Source of the DNA: Cervus elaphus
Taxonomy: Eukaryota; Chordata; Mammalia; Artiodactyla; Cervidae
NCBI RefSeq assembly: GCF_910594005.1
Contig: NC_057824.1
Location: forward strand, 26,873,314 to 26,937,313
Direction of reading: 5' to 3'
DNA: 64,000 bases
In this document: piece by piece, positions 9,985-20,719 of the stretch
Position numbering within the stretch: the stretch's first letter is position 1
How the letters are laid out: every line of letters begins with the position of its first letter
The notes under the pieces: model-generated
The model's input: only the letters and a program-made list of their open reading frames with translations
The model's database searches: none
Told to the model about the DNA's origin: nothing
Program-made: the position numbers and the translations under genes

Positions 9985-10935
9985 GTAGAATAAGTCCCCT
10001 ACATACAACTGAGTTCCATTTCGAGAGTGGGTCAGTAAGTCCAATTTGTTCCTAAATCCAACAAAGATAGCCTAGGCTCCCAACTAACACAACCAGCTAT
10101 ACAGTACTGTGCTGTAATAGCTTTACAATACTTCAGAAATGGAATATTTCCTGCCATATCAGTAAACAAGGATGATACAATCAACAGTGATTACAGCCCT
10201 CCAAAATGAGCTGGTAAGCCCTAAAGGCACTCAGGAAGGAAAGAATACCTGCAATTTAGCAGCCTTCAGACTACAGTCAGTCCCTACAGTGAGCCCCAAG
10301 GAAGCTCACGAGGTGAAAACACAGGAAACTGGCCCCAGACAGCGGAGATGCATATGAAAGGAATGATTTCAGTGAGACCAGACTCTTGTATCTTTCCATA
10401 CACAGAAATGTACTAAACTCCTTAACTTGGGATAACAGGTTTTCTCTAATTAACAATAATCTCCTGATGTTCAGACTACCTGCCTTTGTTGCAAAACTTC
10501 TATGTCACCTGGCTCCTCCCTTCACCTTCTCAGAGCATTTATTTATCTCAGGGTCGATTGATATGCTATCTCCAGGGCTTGAAGTCCTAAAAATATCCAC
10601 CACATAAACCATAACTCTCAACTTTTAAGTTGTGAATATTTTTTAAGGCCACATACTTTTCACACAAATAATACATTTTAAAAACACACAAAAGTAAAAA
10701 ATATTTTTAGTCTTACACTACAGTACCTTGAAAACTGCAGCAGTACCAGCTACATCACTGCTGCTTTTACACTTATTTCTGGACGTGCTGGGCTTGAAAT
10801 AAAGATACTGTACTACTGGGCTCTCTATAGTATGTACAGTAAAGTACCCAAAGCACAAACAATTGTAGAGGCTAGAAGTACACCAGACATGTGAATTCAC
10901 TTACGGGACTGGACGTGCGAAGGCATGTCCACATC
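9985..10935. mobile_element. Old DNA-transposon-like relic split by an LTR
   Basis: Pieces at 9985-10133 (starting gtcccctacatacaactgag) and 10654-10935 (cacacaaataatacatttt, then tcttacactacagtacctt) read as one element once the 10134-10653 LTR is removed. I recall this as a common artiodactyl repeat with cut-and-paste-like character but cannot name the family with certainty. Confidence 0.55.
10134..10653 (+). mobile_element. Solo LTR, probably class II endogenous retrovirus
   Basis: A 520-bp block resembling a ruminant ERV LTR: ttaacttgggataacaggtt, cttctatgtcacctggctcc, a cacataaacc signal and an R-like hairpin caacttttaagttgtg. It is flanked by tactt at 10129-10133 and 10654-10658, extendable to a 6-bp atactt. 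The 5' end reads CA rather than TG, which I take as decay. No gag, pol or env is present. Confidence 0.7.
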
Positions 10936-10989
10936 TTTGAAAGTTTGCAACGTGAAGGTTCTTATGGAGGGGATTTATCACATTTTGCT

Positions 10990-11398
10990 ATTCCCACAAT
11001 GCTCCCTTTGTACTTGCCATTTTCTTAGCTGAGCACTTTTCTCCCAGATATTCACGTGGCTGATTTCCTTGCCCTCTTCATATCTTTAATCAAATGTCAC
11101 CTTCACAATAAGACAAGGCTTTGACAATTCAAATTTTGTAATTGCCACCCTACCTACCCACCCCCACCCCCCGCATCCCATGAAATCTTGATTCCTTTCA
11201 CTTGCTTTATTTTCTCCCTAACATGTATCATCACCAAACATTCAATGTATTTTACCTGCTTTTTGGCTATCTTTGTCTCCTCACTAGTCCCTAGAACACA
11301 AAGGTTTGTGATCATTTTATTTCTGTCTTCCCAGAACCTAAAACAATGTCTGACACATAATAAGAGCTCAGTAAGTATTTGTGGAATGAATGAATCAA
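10990..11398 (+). mobile_element. L2 LINE 3' end, sense
   Basis: Diverged L2: tttaatcaaatgtcaccttc, then tttctgtcttcccagaacct, atgtctgacacataataaga and the terminal gaatgaatgaa tail. Confidence 0.85.
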
Positions 11399-12152
11399 AG
11401 AACTAAGAAGACATGAGGTGAAAGATCCAAAGGACCAGCTGTCCTTTAGGAGCAATTATGGATATTTGAATAAATCAGAACAAATAGATTCTGCCCATCC
11501 ATAATAAAATCAAAAGAAAAAAATTGTAAACTGAAGGAAAAATACTTTTACACCACCAGGGACAGAAGAAGGATCAATTTCATTCATCAAATCAGTGCCC
11601 TTTCAAAGAAATTAAAAAATGGTCCCAGTAGAAAGATTAGCTGAGGACACAAACAGCAGTTCACAAGAGGGAAAAAAAAAAAAATCAAATGCCTCATTAA
11701 CATATGAAATGATGTCTAACCTCCCTCATAATTAAAGAAATGCAAATTAAAATAACAATGAGACCCTAATTTTTGCCTCACAGGCTGAAAAATATAAAGA
11801 TATTTATAACTGACAGTGCCATTGAGGAGAGCCTGGCTGAAATATGTCAAGCAGGAGAGCTTCTGGGAAACCAAATTTACCCCAATTATTAAAACTGTAA
11901 GATACAAATCCTATGATCTACCAGGAATTTACCTTCCTCTACAATAAGCAGACACAGAAGAACTATACAAAAAAGATCTTCACGACTCAGATAATCACAA
12001 TGGTGTGATCACTCACCTGGAGCCAGACATCCTGGAATTTGAAGTCAAGTGGGCCTTAGGAAGTATCACTGTGAACAAAGTGGAGGTGGTGGAATTCCAG
12101 TTGAGCTATTTCAAATTCTAAAAGATGATGCTGTGAAAGTGCTGCACTCAAT

Positions 12153-12797
12153 ATGTCAGCAAATTTGGAAAACTCAGCAGTAGCCACAGGACTGGAAAAA
12201 GTCAGTTTTCCTTCCAATCCCAAAGAAAGGCAATGTCAAAGATGCTCAAACTACCACACAATTGCACTCATTTCACATGCTAGAAAAGTAATGCTCAAAA
12301 TTATTCAAGCCAGGCTTCAACAGTACATGAACCATGAACTTCCAGATGTTCAAGCTGGATTTAGAAAAGGCAGAGGAACCAGAGATCAAATTTCCAAATC
12401 TCGTTGGATCATCAAAAAGCGAAAGAGTTCCAGAAAAACATCTACTTGTGCTTTATTAACTATGCCAAAGCCTCTGACAGTGTGGATCACAACAAACTGT
12501 AGAAAATTCTTAAAAAATATGAGAATACCAGACCACCTGAGCTGCCTCCTGAGAAATCTGCATGCAGGTCAAGAAGCAACAGTTAGAACTGGACATGGAA
12601 CAACAGACTGGTTCCAAATTGGGAAAGGAGTACATCAAGGCTGTATATTGTCTCCCTGCTTATTTAACTTCTATGCAGAGTACATCACGCAAAATGACAG
12701 GCTGGGTGAAGCACAAGCTGGAGTCAAGATTGCCGAGAGAAATATCAATAACCTCAGAGATGCAGATGATACCACTCTTATGGCAGAAAGCAAATGA
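12153..12797 (+). pseudogene. BovB reverse transcriptase remnant (214 codons)
   Basis: The longest open frame in the window. It covers fingers and palm: QCQRCSNYHTIALISHARKV, DVQAGFRKGRGTRDQ, then RTGHGTTDWFQIGKGVHQG and LSPCLFNFYAEYI. The middle part (about 12430-12530, around RT motif A) is read in a shifted frame, so motif A is lost here. The catalytic box expected as YADD reads DADD (NNLRDADDTTLMAES), and a stop follows two codons later. It is an inactive LINE relic, not a host gene. Confidence 0.9.
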
Positions 12798-13004
12798 GAA
12801 CTAAAGAGCCTCTTGATGAAAGTGAAAGAGGAGAGTGAAAAAGTTGCCTTAAAACTCAACATTCAGAAAATTAAGATCATGGCATCCAGGGCCATCACTT
12901 CATGGCAAATAGATGGGGAAACAGTGGAAACAGTGGCTGACTTTATTTTTCTGGACTCCTAAATCACTGCAGATGGTGACTGCAGCCACGAAATTAAAAG
13001 ATGC

Positions 13005-13529
13005 TTGCTCCTTAGAAGAAAAGTTATGACCAACCAAGACAGCATATTAAAAAGCAGAGACATTACTTTGCCTTCAAAGGTCTGTCTAGTCAAAGCTATG
13101 GTTTTTCCAGTAGTCATGTATGAATGTGAGAGTTGGACTATAAAGAAAGCTGAGTGCCGAAGAACTGATGCTTTTGAACTGTGGTGTTGGAGAAGATTCT
13201 TGAGAGTCCCTTGGACTGCAAGGAGATCCAACTAGTCCATGCTAAAGGAAATCAGTCCTGAATATTCATTGGAAAGACTGATGCTGAAGCTGAAACTCCA
13301 ATACTTTGGCCACCTGATGCAAAGAACTGACTCATTTGAAAAGACCTTGATGCTGGGAGGGATTGGGGGCAGGAAGAGAAGGGGACGACTGAGGATGAGA
13401 TGGTTGGGTGGCATCACCAACTCAGTGGACCTGAGTCTGAGTAAGCTCTGGGAGTTGGTGATGGACAGGGAGGCCTGGCGTGCTGCGGTCCATGGGGTCG
13501 CAAAGAGTCGGACACAACTGAGTGACTGA
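13005..13529 (+). pseudogene. BovB RT C-terminal remnant
   Basis: Two open stretches (13005-13235 and 13239-13529) separated by a stop encode the C-terminal region, with FPVVMYECESWTIKKAE and KRRGRLRMRWLGG. They continue the decayed 12153-12797 protein of the same element. Confidence 0.85.
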
Positions 13530-14040
13530 ACCGAACTGAACTGAACAACAGCAACATCTGTCCTTGCAAAAAGGCACTAAGACATACGCATGAAGAGATT
13601 TATAGCAACACTGTTCATAAAACAGCAAGATTGGAAACAACCTAAATATTCATCAACAGGAGTGCTGTTGAATTTTTAAAGCAGGTCAAGACTGTCCCAT
13701 TTTATAGATGACTATATACACCTATTTGAGGGAAAAAAGAGATGAAGGTGGATCTGCATTATTTATTTGAAAATAGTAAGTGACAAATGTAATACACAGA
13801 ACATTGTGCTTCCTTTTATCCCTTTTATGTTAAAAATAAGAGAATATACTGACATACATATAATGTATAGAAAATTTATTTTAAAAATACATAAGAAGCC
13901 ATGAACACTGGTTGTTTGTGGAAAAAGTCATGGGAGTTTGAGGTGGGAGGGAGACTTTGGTTTCATTGATACAGTTGTATTTTAATATTTTTGTATTTAT
14001 AATTTTAATTAAAATTATATTTTAAAATACCATTTCCCTA

Positions 14041-14520
14041 AAATGTACACTGAGTATTTTAAGTCCTACAACTTAGGACCAAGAGGTACTTGTTTGTGAG
14101 ATCACAGGCTCCCCACTACCTCACCCCAAATGTGGATTTTGCTGCTTCTTAATATCCTACCATACATGTGCATCAGTGAGGGCGTTCCTCTTACATCATT
14201 CAATCTGAGCAGTGGTGCCTTCCAACCTGCCAGCTACAAAGATAATTATATTACAATGGTATTTTCCTTCTCCTGAGGCTCTGTCCTCTGCATACGCCTT
14301 TGGAGAAAGAAAAATTATATAGAGCTTTTATCCTTGACTTTGAAATGAAGCTTAAAAACCCTGCAACCACCTATACAAATGAAGTGTGAGGCAGACAGAA
14401 ACTTCAGGTCCAAGAATACCTCACTCTTTAGACTTGGGAATGAGATTCTTTGCACAATAACAGATTCTATTTAAGATGTATTGAGAATAAAGATAAGACC
14501 ACTCTTCCTCATTCTCTGGA
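14041..14520. other. Unassigned sequence
   Basis: No gene or nameable repeat seen; composition is ordinary. Confidence 0.45.
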
Positions 14521-14524
14521 TCCC

Positions 14525-14735
14525 GGGATAATTGTCACCTCTTCATATGCCCTATGTGATCTCATAATTTACCATACTTGTCCTCTGTTGCATTTATCAT
14601 GAGTGCAGTTAATTGCTTGTGTGATTATTTGATTACTTATCAGACTTTTCCGTTAGGCCACAGATCTAGGTAGGTGGAGACAAAGTGTGTCTTGCTCCCT
14701 GCTCATGGGCTACCATCGAGTGAATTTACACATAC
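14525..14735 (+). mobile_element. L2-like fragment, sense
   Basis: Weak L2 similarity: tgttgcatttatcatgagtg, a gtgtgattatttgattactt block, then ggtggagacaaagtgtgtct in the place of the usual gaggacagggac segment. Confidence 0.45.
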
Positions 14736-14784
14736 TCAACACTCATGATTGAAAAACATTTGTTCAACAGGTGGATATGTTTGA

Positions 14785-14940
14785 AGATAGATACCATTAT
14801 CCTCTCCGCATAGTTAAGAAAAGTTACAAGGTTCAATAACTTGCGTTAGTTTACAGGGTAGGAAGTAGATGATACAGCTAGAATTTGAACCTATTTCTAT
14901 TTGGCTCCAAAGCCATGCTCCTATCATATCTCCTCCTAAC
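14785..14940 (-). mobile_element. MIR SINE, antisense
   Basis: Diverged reverse MIR: accattatcctctccgcata, caataacttgcgttagttta, then tagaatttgaacctatttct and ccaaagccatgctcc. Confidence 0.6.
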
Positions 14941-15448
14941 AGGAGCAGAGTATTACTAAGGGTAGAGTATTTTAAGATATAAAGGGCCTATAGGGTTGTG
15001 GAAGCAGTAGGTTATTTTCTTTCCTCATTGCTAAAAAAACTATGTATTAATCACTCCTGCCCCTGGCTTGAGGCATTTGTGAATGAAACTAAGTGAGTAT
15101 GAAGGAATACAAGCTCCTGGCTTCTTTGAGATAAATCATCAAATACTTTGAGAGGCAAAGAGGCATGATTTTAAGACTTTGATTTTGAATATTTTACTTA
15201 ACATGTTTGATATAGTGGGGAAGATTAAATTAGAAAATAAATATAAGGGCCTAGCTCAAGCTGGCAGGTTAGAAACAGTAACCATCATTATTAACATCAA
15301 TTTTCAGTTAGTAATAACACTGTGTTGAAGACAAGAAAATAACATGATCCCCTAGGAGCATGTGAAATTTATGACATGATTAAAAGAAATCATAATTGCT
15401 GGATAGATAGATGGAAGAATGGAAGGGTAGATGGATGGAGAGAGAATC
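14941..15448. repeat. Unassigned sequence ending in a GATG/GATA-rich simple repeat
   Basis: 14941-15395 shows nothing nameable. 15398-15445 is a degenerate tetranucleotide tract (ggatagatagatgg, gtagatggatggag). Confidence 0.55.
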
Positions 15449-15449
15449 T

Positions 15450-15552
15450 ATTAGCCCACTCAAACTACCATAATAAAGTGCTACAGACTGGGTGGCTCAC
15501 ACAACAGAAATTTATTTGCTCACAATTCCATAGACTGGAAATCTGAGTTGCA
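15450..15552 (-). mobile_element. MLT1 LTR fragment, antisense
   Basis: The segment agactgggtggctcacacaa then cagaaatttatttgctcaca is the reverse of the MLT1 3' end. Only about 100 bp remains. Confidence 0.8.
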
Positions 15553-15554
15553 GG

Positions 15555-15905
15555 TATGAACTCTCCAGGTGTTCTTCTTTTTATTCCTTTGTTCTTGAAA
15601 TAACTGCACGTATGGCGATTAAAATTAAATAATACTGAAAATTCTGTTCTTTGCTTGCCCTACTTAAATGTCACAAGAGATACACAGCCGCATATCAAAG
15701 TTAAGTTTTAGTTGCTAAGCCTTGTCTGGCTCTTGTGACCCCATGGACTGTAGCCCACCAGGCTCCTCCGTCCATGGGATTTTCCAGGCAAGAATACTGG
15801 AGCAGGTTGTGTGTGGCTGATGACAGATGGATCAGACAATATACATTCTGGCTGTTGGACAGCCCAGAATAGACCATTTTAGTACATGGTAGATTTTCTG
15901 ATATT
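15555..15905. mobile_element. hAT-type DNA transposon relic with Bov-tA insertion
   Basis: 15590-15702 (gattaaaattaaataatact) and 15811-15905 (tggctgttggacagcccaga) resemble one old non-autonomous hAT family. A truncated antisense Bov-tA occupies about 15703-15810, with cccatggactgtagcccacc and ccaggcaagaatactgga. Confidence 0.5.
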
Positions 15906-16099
15906 CAAGTTCTCATTTGAGACACTGCCAACACTGATCTCAAGATATACTTGGATGCAGCACTTTTCCCAATGTTCAGAATCACCCAGCTAGTTCCATG
16001 TGAACCTAAGGCAGGCATCAAAAGCATCCCATGAGGACCATCAAGTCTGACGTTGGTTGCAAATTGCTTTGGGTAGTTTTGCCTTTTTCCCCCAGTCCT

Positions 16100-16440
16100 A
16101 TTGAAAACTGATGTGCATTACTGTATAAATTTAAGGCATACAGCATGATGGTTTGATTTGCATACATGTGAAATGATGACTGCAATAGGTTCAGCTAACA
16201 TCCATCATACTATAAAGATACAATAAAAAGAAAAAAGAAAACAAATCTCCTTGTAATGAGAGTTCTTAAGATGTACTCTCCTAACCATTTCCGTAAAGGT
16301 TACTCATCATGTAGTCCATTACGCTCCAAGTATTTACTTGTCTTGTAACAGAAGGTTTCAATCTTTTGACCACCTTCCTCCATTTGGATGGTCACACAGT
16401 GTAACCTCTATATGTTCCTGAAATCCCATCCTCCTTTCCA
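16100..16440 (-). mobile_element. L1M 3' UTR, antisense
   Basis: The order atgatggtttgatttgcata, gtgaaatgatgactgcaata, gagttcttaagatgtactct, cttttgaccaccttcctcca is the reverse complement of an old L1 3' UTR. Confidence 0.75.
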
Positions 16441-16975
16441 TGGACCCTCTATGGGGATGGGATGTTGCATACCCCTGGGGGTCAGGGGGCCAAGGGAGAA
16501 GTGATGAACAGCTTCTCTGAAGCTGACAATCCCTGGTTTAACTATTTGATCCAGCGGAGTGTGGTGATTCGACTGGCTTAAGTTCAGGATCTTTTGAGAC
16601 AGCCACAGCTCAATTTTTGGATGTTAACTGCTCCAAAGTTACAAGACAGACTTTGAAATTCCACCAAAACTCCAACTATAGTTGGGTGGAAATCTCCAAC
16701 TGTTAGGCTTGAAGATTCAATAGGAAAAAACAAAAGGAGAAGGAAGAATTGGGGGGCAAAAGAGAATTGGAAGACAAAAGGAGAATTCAAGAGACAATCC
16801 TTTTAGTGAGAAGAAATGGCTCATAAAAGTAGTCATGAGGAATTAAAACACAGGATTGACAGCTTCCACGTGTAGTTTTGAAGGCATAAGATGTTCTGTG
16901 CTATTGATCTGGAGAACACAGAGGATGGAGCTCCTGTTGTTTTGATCAGACAGATCTGACTTAAAATCCTAGCTC
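16441..16975. other. Unassigned sequence
   Basis: No gene or nameable repeat seen. The 16584-16790 minus-strand open frame has no motifs. Confidence 0.45.
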
Positions 16976-16986
16976 TTCTGTTTTCC

Positions 16987-17192
16987 CTCGTGGCTCAGAG
17001 AGTAAAGCATCTGCCTGCAATGCGGAAGACCCAGGTCCGTTCCCTGGGTCAGGAAGATCCCCTGGAGAAGGAAATGGCGAACCACTCCAGTATTCTTGCC
17101 TGGAGAATCCCATGGACGGAGGAGCCTGGCGGGCTACACTCCACGGGGTTGCAAAGAGTCGGACACGACTGAGGGACTTCACTTTCACTTTT
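16987..17192 (+). mobile_element. Bov-tA SINE
   Basis: Full-length sense copy. An 11-bp target duplication ttctgttttcc is exact at 16976-16986 and 17193-17203. The 3' tail is cttcactttcactttt. Confidence 0.95.
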
Positions 17193-17203
17193 TTCTGTTT
17201 TCC

Positions 17204-17735
17204 AGATGTGTGACACTTGTGAAGTCATGCAGGCTCGTTATGCCTCCAAGTTTGACAGTGCCTATCTCCAACACCACTGTGGAGAATAAGTGAGAGAAGG
17301 CGAGGGATGGAGAGCACATAGTGTGCATCTGGAAGGTCATAACTGGAGATAAAGATGCGGCTGGGCTTGCCCAGGAAGTGTGAAGGCAGAGAGGAATGAG
17401 AGTCCACCTCAAACCCTGAGAGACGTCAGATTCCTCAGAGAGGAAGATGGACGATAAGAAGGCTTTAGGATGCTGAAACAGCCAGAGAGATCACAGAAAA
17501 GGGGAGAATTCCTGAGGCCAAAGAAAGATAATGCTTCAAGATGCTCCCAAGAGGTAATAATAATAAAAAAAGAACTAAACGTGTCAATTTATAACTCTGC
17601 ACAGCCATTAAAAATGAGGTGCTGCTAAAGTAGTAAATGTCATAGATGTTTATGATAGATTGCTTCAAGGGAAGACTCTGATTACAAAACGTTTACATAT
17701 TTAAAGATAAAAGCTGCTGGATGAGCTAGTATTGA
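17204..17735. other. Unassigned sequence
   Basis: No gene or nameable repeat seen in about 530 bp. Confidence 0.45.
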
Positions 17736-17737
17736 TT

Positions 17738-17835
17738 TAGCTTATTTATTCAACAAGCACTCACTTGAGTGTCTGCTTCATTCCATGCACTGTTCTAAAT
17801 GTTAGGGATATGGGGAGGGGGCAGATGGGATGAGG
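17738..17835 (-). mobile_element. L2 3' end, antisense
   Basis: The reverse L2 terminus, ttattcaacaagcactcactt, followed by tgcactgttctaaatgttag and an agggatatggggag segment. Confidence 0.65.
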
Positions 17836-17871
17836 GAATGAGATCAACATCTTACAGTGTTTATATCAGAT

Positions 17872-18200
17872 TGCAGGAGGCCCTAACCCCCAGGCCACAG
17901 ATGTGTACTGGTCCATGGACTGTTAGGAACCGGGCCACACGGCAGGTGGCAAGAAGCAGGCAATCGAGTGAAGTTTTCACTGTATTGACAGCCGCTCCCC
18001 ATCACTCACATTATTGCCTGAACTTTGCCTCTTGTTAACTCAGTGGTGGTATTAGACTCTCATAGGAGTGCAAACCTTACTGTGAACTGTGGGTGCGAGA
18101 GATCTAGGTTGCCCGCTCCTTAGGAGATTCATCCCAAATCTAACCCCATCCCTGGTCCACAGAAAAACTGTCTTCTATGAAACCTGTCCCTGGTGCCAGA
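17872..18200. mobile_element. Non-autonomous hAT-like DNA transposon
   Basis: A well-preserved copy of the mammalian element with ctgttaggaaccgggccaca, cagccgctccccatcactca and, at the far end, cctgtccctggtgccagaaa. The two ends are roughly inverted. I recognise the family but not its formal name with certainty. Confidence 0.7.
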
Positions 18201-18602
18201 AAGTATACACACACACATACATACTTATACATATCTGTACCTTTGACTGGAAACTAAATGTAATGTGATGGATGACAAAAGTGGACAAAATCATATTTAT
18301 GCAAATGAATGCCACTTATAGCTTAAAATATGTCAGTCTATGTACCAAACACTAATGATATTTCAGCAAGTGGTGGGACAGTGTCTGAATAACATGAGTT
18401 CAAATAATTGGGGGTCAGATAACATGAGTTCAACTTATTTTTGCCACCTACTAGCTGCCAAGCTGAGCAAGCTACTTGACTCATTCAACCTGTTTTCTCT
18501 TCTCTATAATGGATATAATAATAGTCCCCACCTCCTGGTGAGAATAAAATGATATATGCAAGTGTGTGCCGAACTCAGTGTCTGGCACACAGTTAGTACC
18601 TA

Positions 18603-19032
18603 CGTAAGGCTGTCACGGCTAACGCCATGGCAGGCAGCCTAGATTAGGAGTAGGCCTGGTTTCCCGGGGTAACATAATTATCAGGCCTCCTGGAGCCAGC
18701 CAATCAACATATGCCTAGCCAGAAAAAAGGGAACCTATCAGGGGAAAGCTGAAAGCCCCATGTTGGGCCAACAAAAATTACCTTGCAACTGTGTAACCAA
18801 TCCGCTTACACCAACTACCCACTGTGTAACCAATCTGATTGCGCCAACTACCTGCGGCTTATTTTGACCTAATAAATACCCGAGAGAACTGGGGCTCGGG
18901 GCCTTTCATCCTCACACACCTGGTGAGGGCGGGAGGCCCTGGCTCAAGTCAGTAATAAATTCCCCTATTGCGAGTTGCATTGTTTCGAGGAGTCTTCTTT
19001 CCCGACCGGGGACTCGGACTACGGGCAGAACA
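18603..19032 (+). mobile_element. Solo LTR of a class I (gammaretrovirus-like) endogenous retrovirus
   Basis: A 430-bp LTR without any coding region. U3 carries a tandem duplication with two CCAAT boxes; a TATA-like aataaata is at 18871-18878; the poly(A) signal aataaa is at 18954-18959; the 3' end is gggcagaaca. A 4-bp target duplication, ccta, lies at 18599-18602 and 19033-19036, as typical of gammaretroviral integrase. The first base reads C (CG instead of TG). Confidence 0.88.
18788..18853 (+). repeat. 33-bp tandem duplication with paired CCAAT boxes in LTR U3
   Basis: Two adjacent 33-bp units share actgtgtaaccaatc and ccaactacc, each with one aaccaat box. They lie just upstream of the TATA-like site, the place where many retroviral LTRs carry enhancer repeats. 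Confidence 0.85.
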
Positions 19033-19071
19033 CCTAATAGATCTCAGCCATTATGGTAAGTAATTGTTGAG

Positions 19072-19372
19072 GGGCTTCCCTGGTGGCTCAGTGGTAAAAA
19101 ATCTGCCCGCCAAAGCAGGACACAGGTTTGATGCCTGGTCCAGGAAGATCCCACACGCAGCAGAGCAACTAAATCCATGCACCACAGCTACTCAGCCTGT
19201 GCTCCAGAGCCTGTGCTCCACAACAAGAGAAGCCACTATTAAATGAGAGGCTGTGCCCTGCAGTTAGAGAGTAGCCCCCGATCGCCGCAACTAGAGAAAA
19301 GCCTGTGCAGCAATGAAGACCCGGCACAGTCAAAGGTAAATAAACAAATAACATAAATAAAAATAAAAAACG
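19072..19372 (+). mobile_element. CHR-type tRNA SINE
   Basis: Sense copy from ggggcttccctggtggctca through ggaagatcccacacgcagca and gcctgtgctccagagcctgt to an A-rich tail. The 9-bp duplication attgttgag is exact at 19063-19071 and 19373-19381. It lies 10 bp beyond the MIR remnant. Confidence 0.92.
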
Positions 19373-19381
19373 ATTGTTGAG

Positions 19382-19770
19382 TTTGCCTGGATTTTATCAT
19401 CTTTTTTGGCAAAACATGGTTGTATTCCTCCTGTAACTAGAAAACATAATAGAAGTTGTTTAAACATTTTTAGTGGAGAGTAAGGAGGGGCCGGTTGCCT
19501 GGAGTTTAAATACTTGAAGAAAAGGAAAGTCATTCTGTTTTACAACCTGATTGGGTCAAATACCAGCACTCTGCAAAATGTATCTCATCTTTCTATATTT
19601 AAAAGTCAATAAAAGAGAGGAAAAGTCAATAAAAGCATCTGGAAATTATATACTTGAAACAAGGTCTTATCAGTTTTTCCAATAAATGAAACACAATCAA
19701 ACAAAAAGTCTTAGTGGGTGAGTCATGTGGCCCCAGGGCTAATACCATAAGAGGGCACTGAGTTATGTGC
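19382..19770. other. Unassigned sequence
   Basis: No gene or nameable repeat. It includes a local direct repeat of aaaagtcaataaaag near 19600-19640. Confidence 0.45.
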
Positions 19771-19772
19771 TG

Positions 19773-19986
19773 TGTGCTGCGCCGAGTCGCTCAGCCATGT
19801 CCAACCCTTTGTGACCCCATGGACTGCAGCCCGCTAGGCTCCTCTGTCCTTAGGGATTCTCCAGGCAAGAATACTGCAGTGGTTTGCCATGCCCTCCTCC
19901 AGGGGATCTTCCCAACCCAGGGATCGAACCCAGGTCTCCTGCACTGCAGGCAGATTCTTTACCAGCAGAGCAACCAGGGAAGTCCC
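19773..19986 (-). mobile_element. Bov-tA SINE, antisense
   Basis: Full-length antisense copy, ending aaccagggaagtccc. A possible short duplication gagtta lies at 19760-19765 and 19990-19995. Confidence 0.9.
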
Positions 19987-20152
19987 ATCGAGTTACAGTC
20001 TATTTCAAACAGCCCTGGGAGGGTAGTCATGCCAATTTCCTTCCTAATGCAGAAATGTCCTCTAAGACACCTCTGAAGGATGGGAATTGAGCTACTGAAG
20101 GAGCTACTATTTATTTAGCAGCTATTATTGCCAGACACTGTGTTATCATCTA

Positions 20153-20363
20153 TTCTTCCCTGGTGGGCTCAGTCGGTAGAGAATCCGCCTGCAATGTGGG
20201 AGACCTGGGTTCAATCCCTGGGTCGGGAAGATCCCCTGGAAGAGGGCATGGCAGCCCACTCCAGTATTCTTGCCTGGAGAATTTCCATAGACAGAGGAGT
20301 CCGGTGGGCTACAGTCCATGGGGTCACAAAGAGTCTGACACAACTGAATGACTAAGAACAGCA
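20153..20363 (+). mobile_element. Bov-tA SINE (first of a head-to-tail pair)
   Basis: Sense copy with ggttcaatccctgggtcggg and gactaagaacagcaca tail. It is followed at once by a second copy in the same direction. Confidence 0.92.
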
Positions 20364-20587
20364 CACTTTCCTGGTGGCTCAGCGTAAAGAATCCGCCTGG
20401 CAACCCAAGAGACCCACGGGATGCGTGTTCTCTCCTTGGATTGGGAAGATCCCCTGGAGAAGGAAATGGCAACCCACTCCAGTATTCTTGCCTGGGAAAT
20501 CCCATGGACAGAGAAGCATCTCAGGCTACAGTCCATGGGGTCGCAAAGATTCAGACGCGACTTAGCAACTAACCAATAACAACAGCA
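20364..20587 (+). mobile_element. Bov-tA SINE (second of a head-to-tail pair)
   Basis: Sense copy starting ctttcctggtggctcagcg and ending in a taacaacagca tail. Its middle (20412-20440) differs from the usual consensus (ccacgggatgcgtgttctc). Confidence 0.9.
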
Positions 20588-20719
20588 TCCTTAGCATCCT
20601 GAGAGATCTTGTTGAAACCTGAATCAAGTTTCACCCGCTCCAGTACATTCAAATCACATCTGGAATACAATCGACTTCTTTCCTCAGCTTACAAAGAAGG
20701 GCACTGAGGTTGCTTTTCT

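Larger units (their letters stand above)
11944..13547 (+). mobile_element. BovB LINE with RT region, sense
   Basis: About 1.6 kb of the BovB 3' half, from the linker before RT (aaaaaagatcttcacgactc) through RT to the terminal gaactgaactgaac. It lies in the same orientation as, and inside, an L1M. The 5' boundary is approximate and I could not identify a target duplication. Confidence 0.92.
11400..14040 (+). mobile_element. L1M LINE, sense, split by BovB
   Basis: Old L1 at 11400-11943 (cataattaaagaaatgcaaa, aacatatgaaatgatgtcta) resumes at 13548-14040 (attggaaacaacctaaatat, tgggaggtgggaggga-like 3' part). The missing middle is where BovB sits, so the L1M is older. All frames are broken. Confidence 0.75.
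18425..19062 (+). mobile_element. MIR SINE split by a solo LTR
   Basis: MIR occupies 18425-18602 (cctactagctgccaagctga, atggatataataatagtccc, tgtctggcacacagttagta) and resumes at 19033-19062 (cctaatagatctcagccatt). The 18603-19032 LTR sits inside its 3' part, with ccta duplicated at the junctions. Confidence 0.85.

Noticed and set aside
12153..12797. A 214-codon open frame as a host gene
   Set aside because: It is BovB reverse transcriptase with a shifted middle, a mutated active site and an early stop.
20153..20587. tRNA genes in the SINE heads
   Set aside because: Bov-tA and CHR heads derive from tRNA-Glu but lack an intact cloverleaf; they are retroposons.
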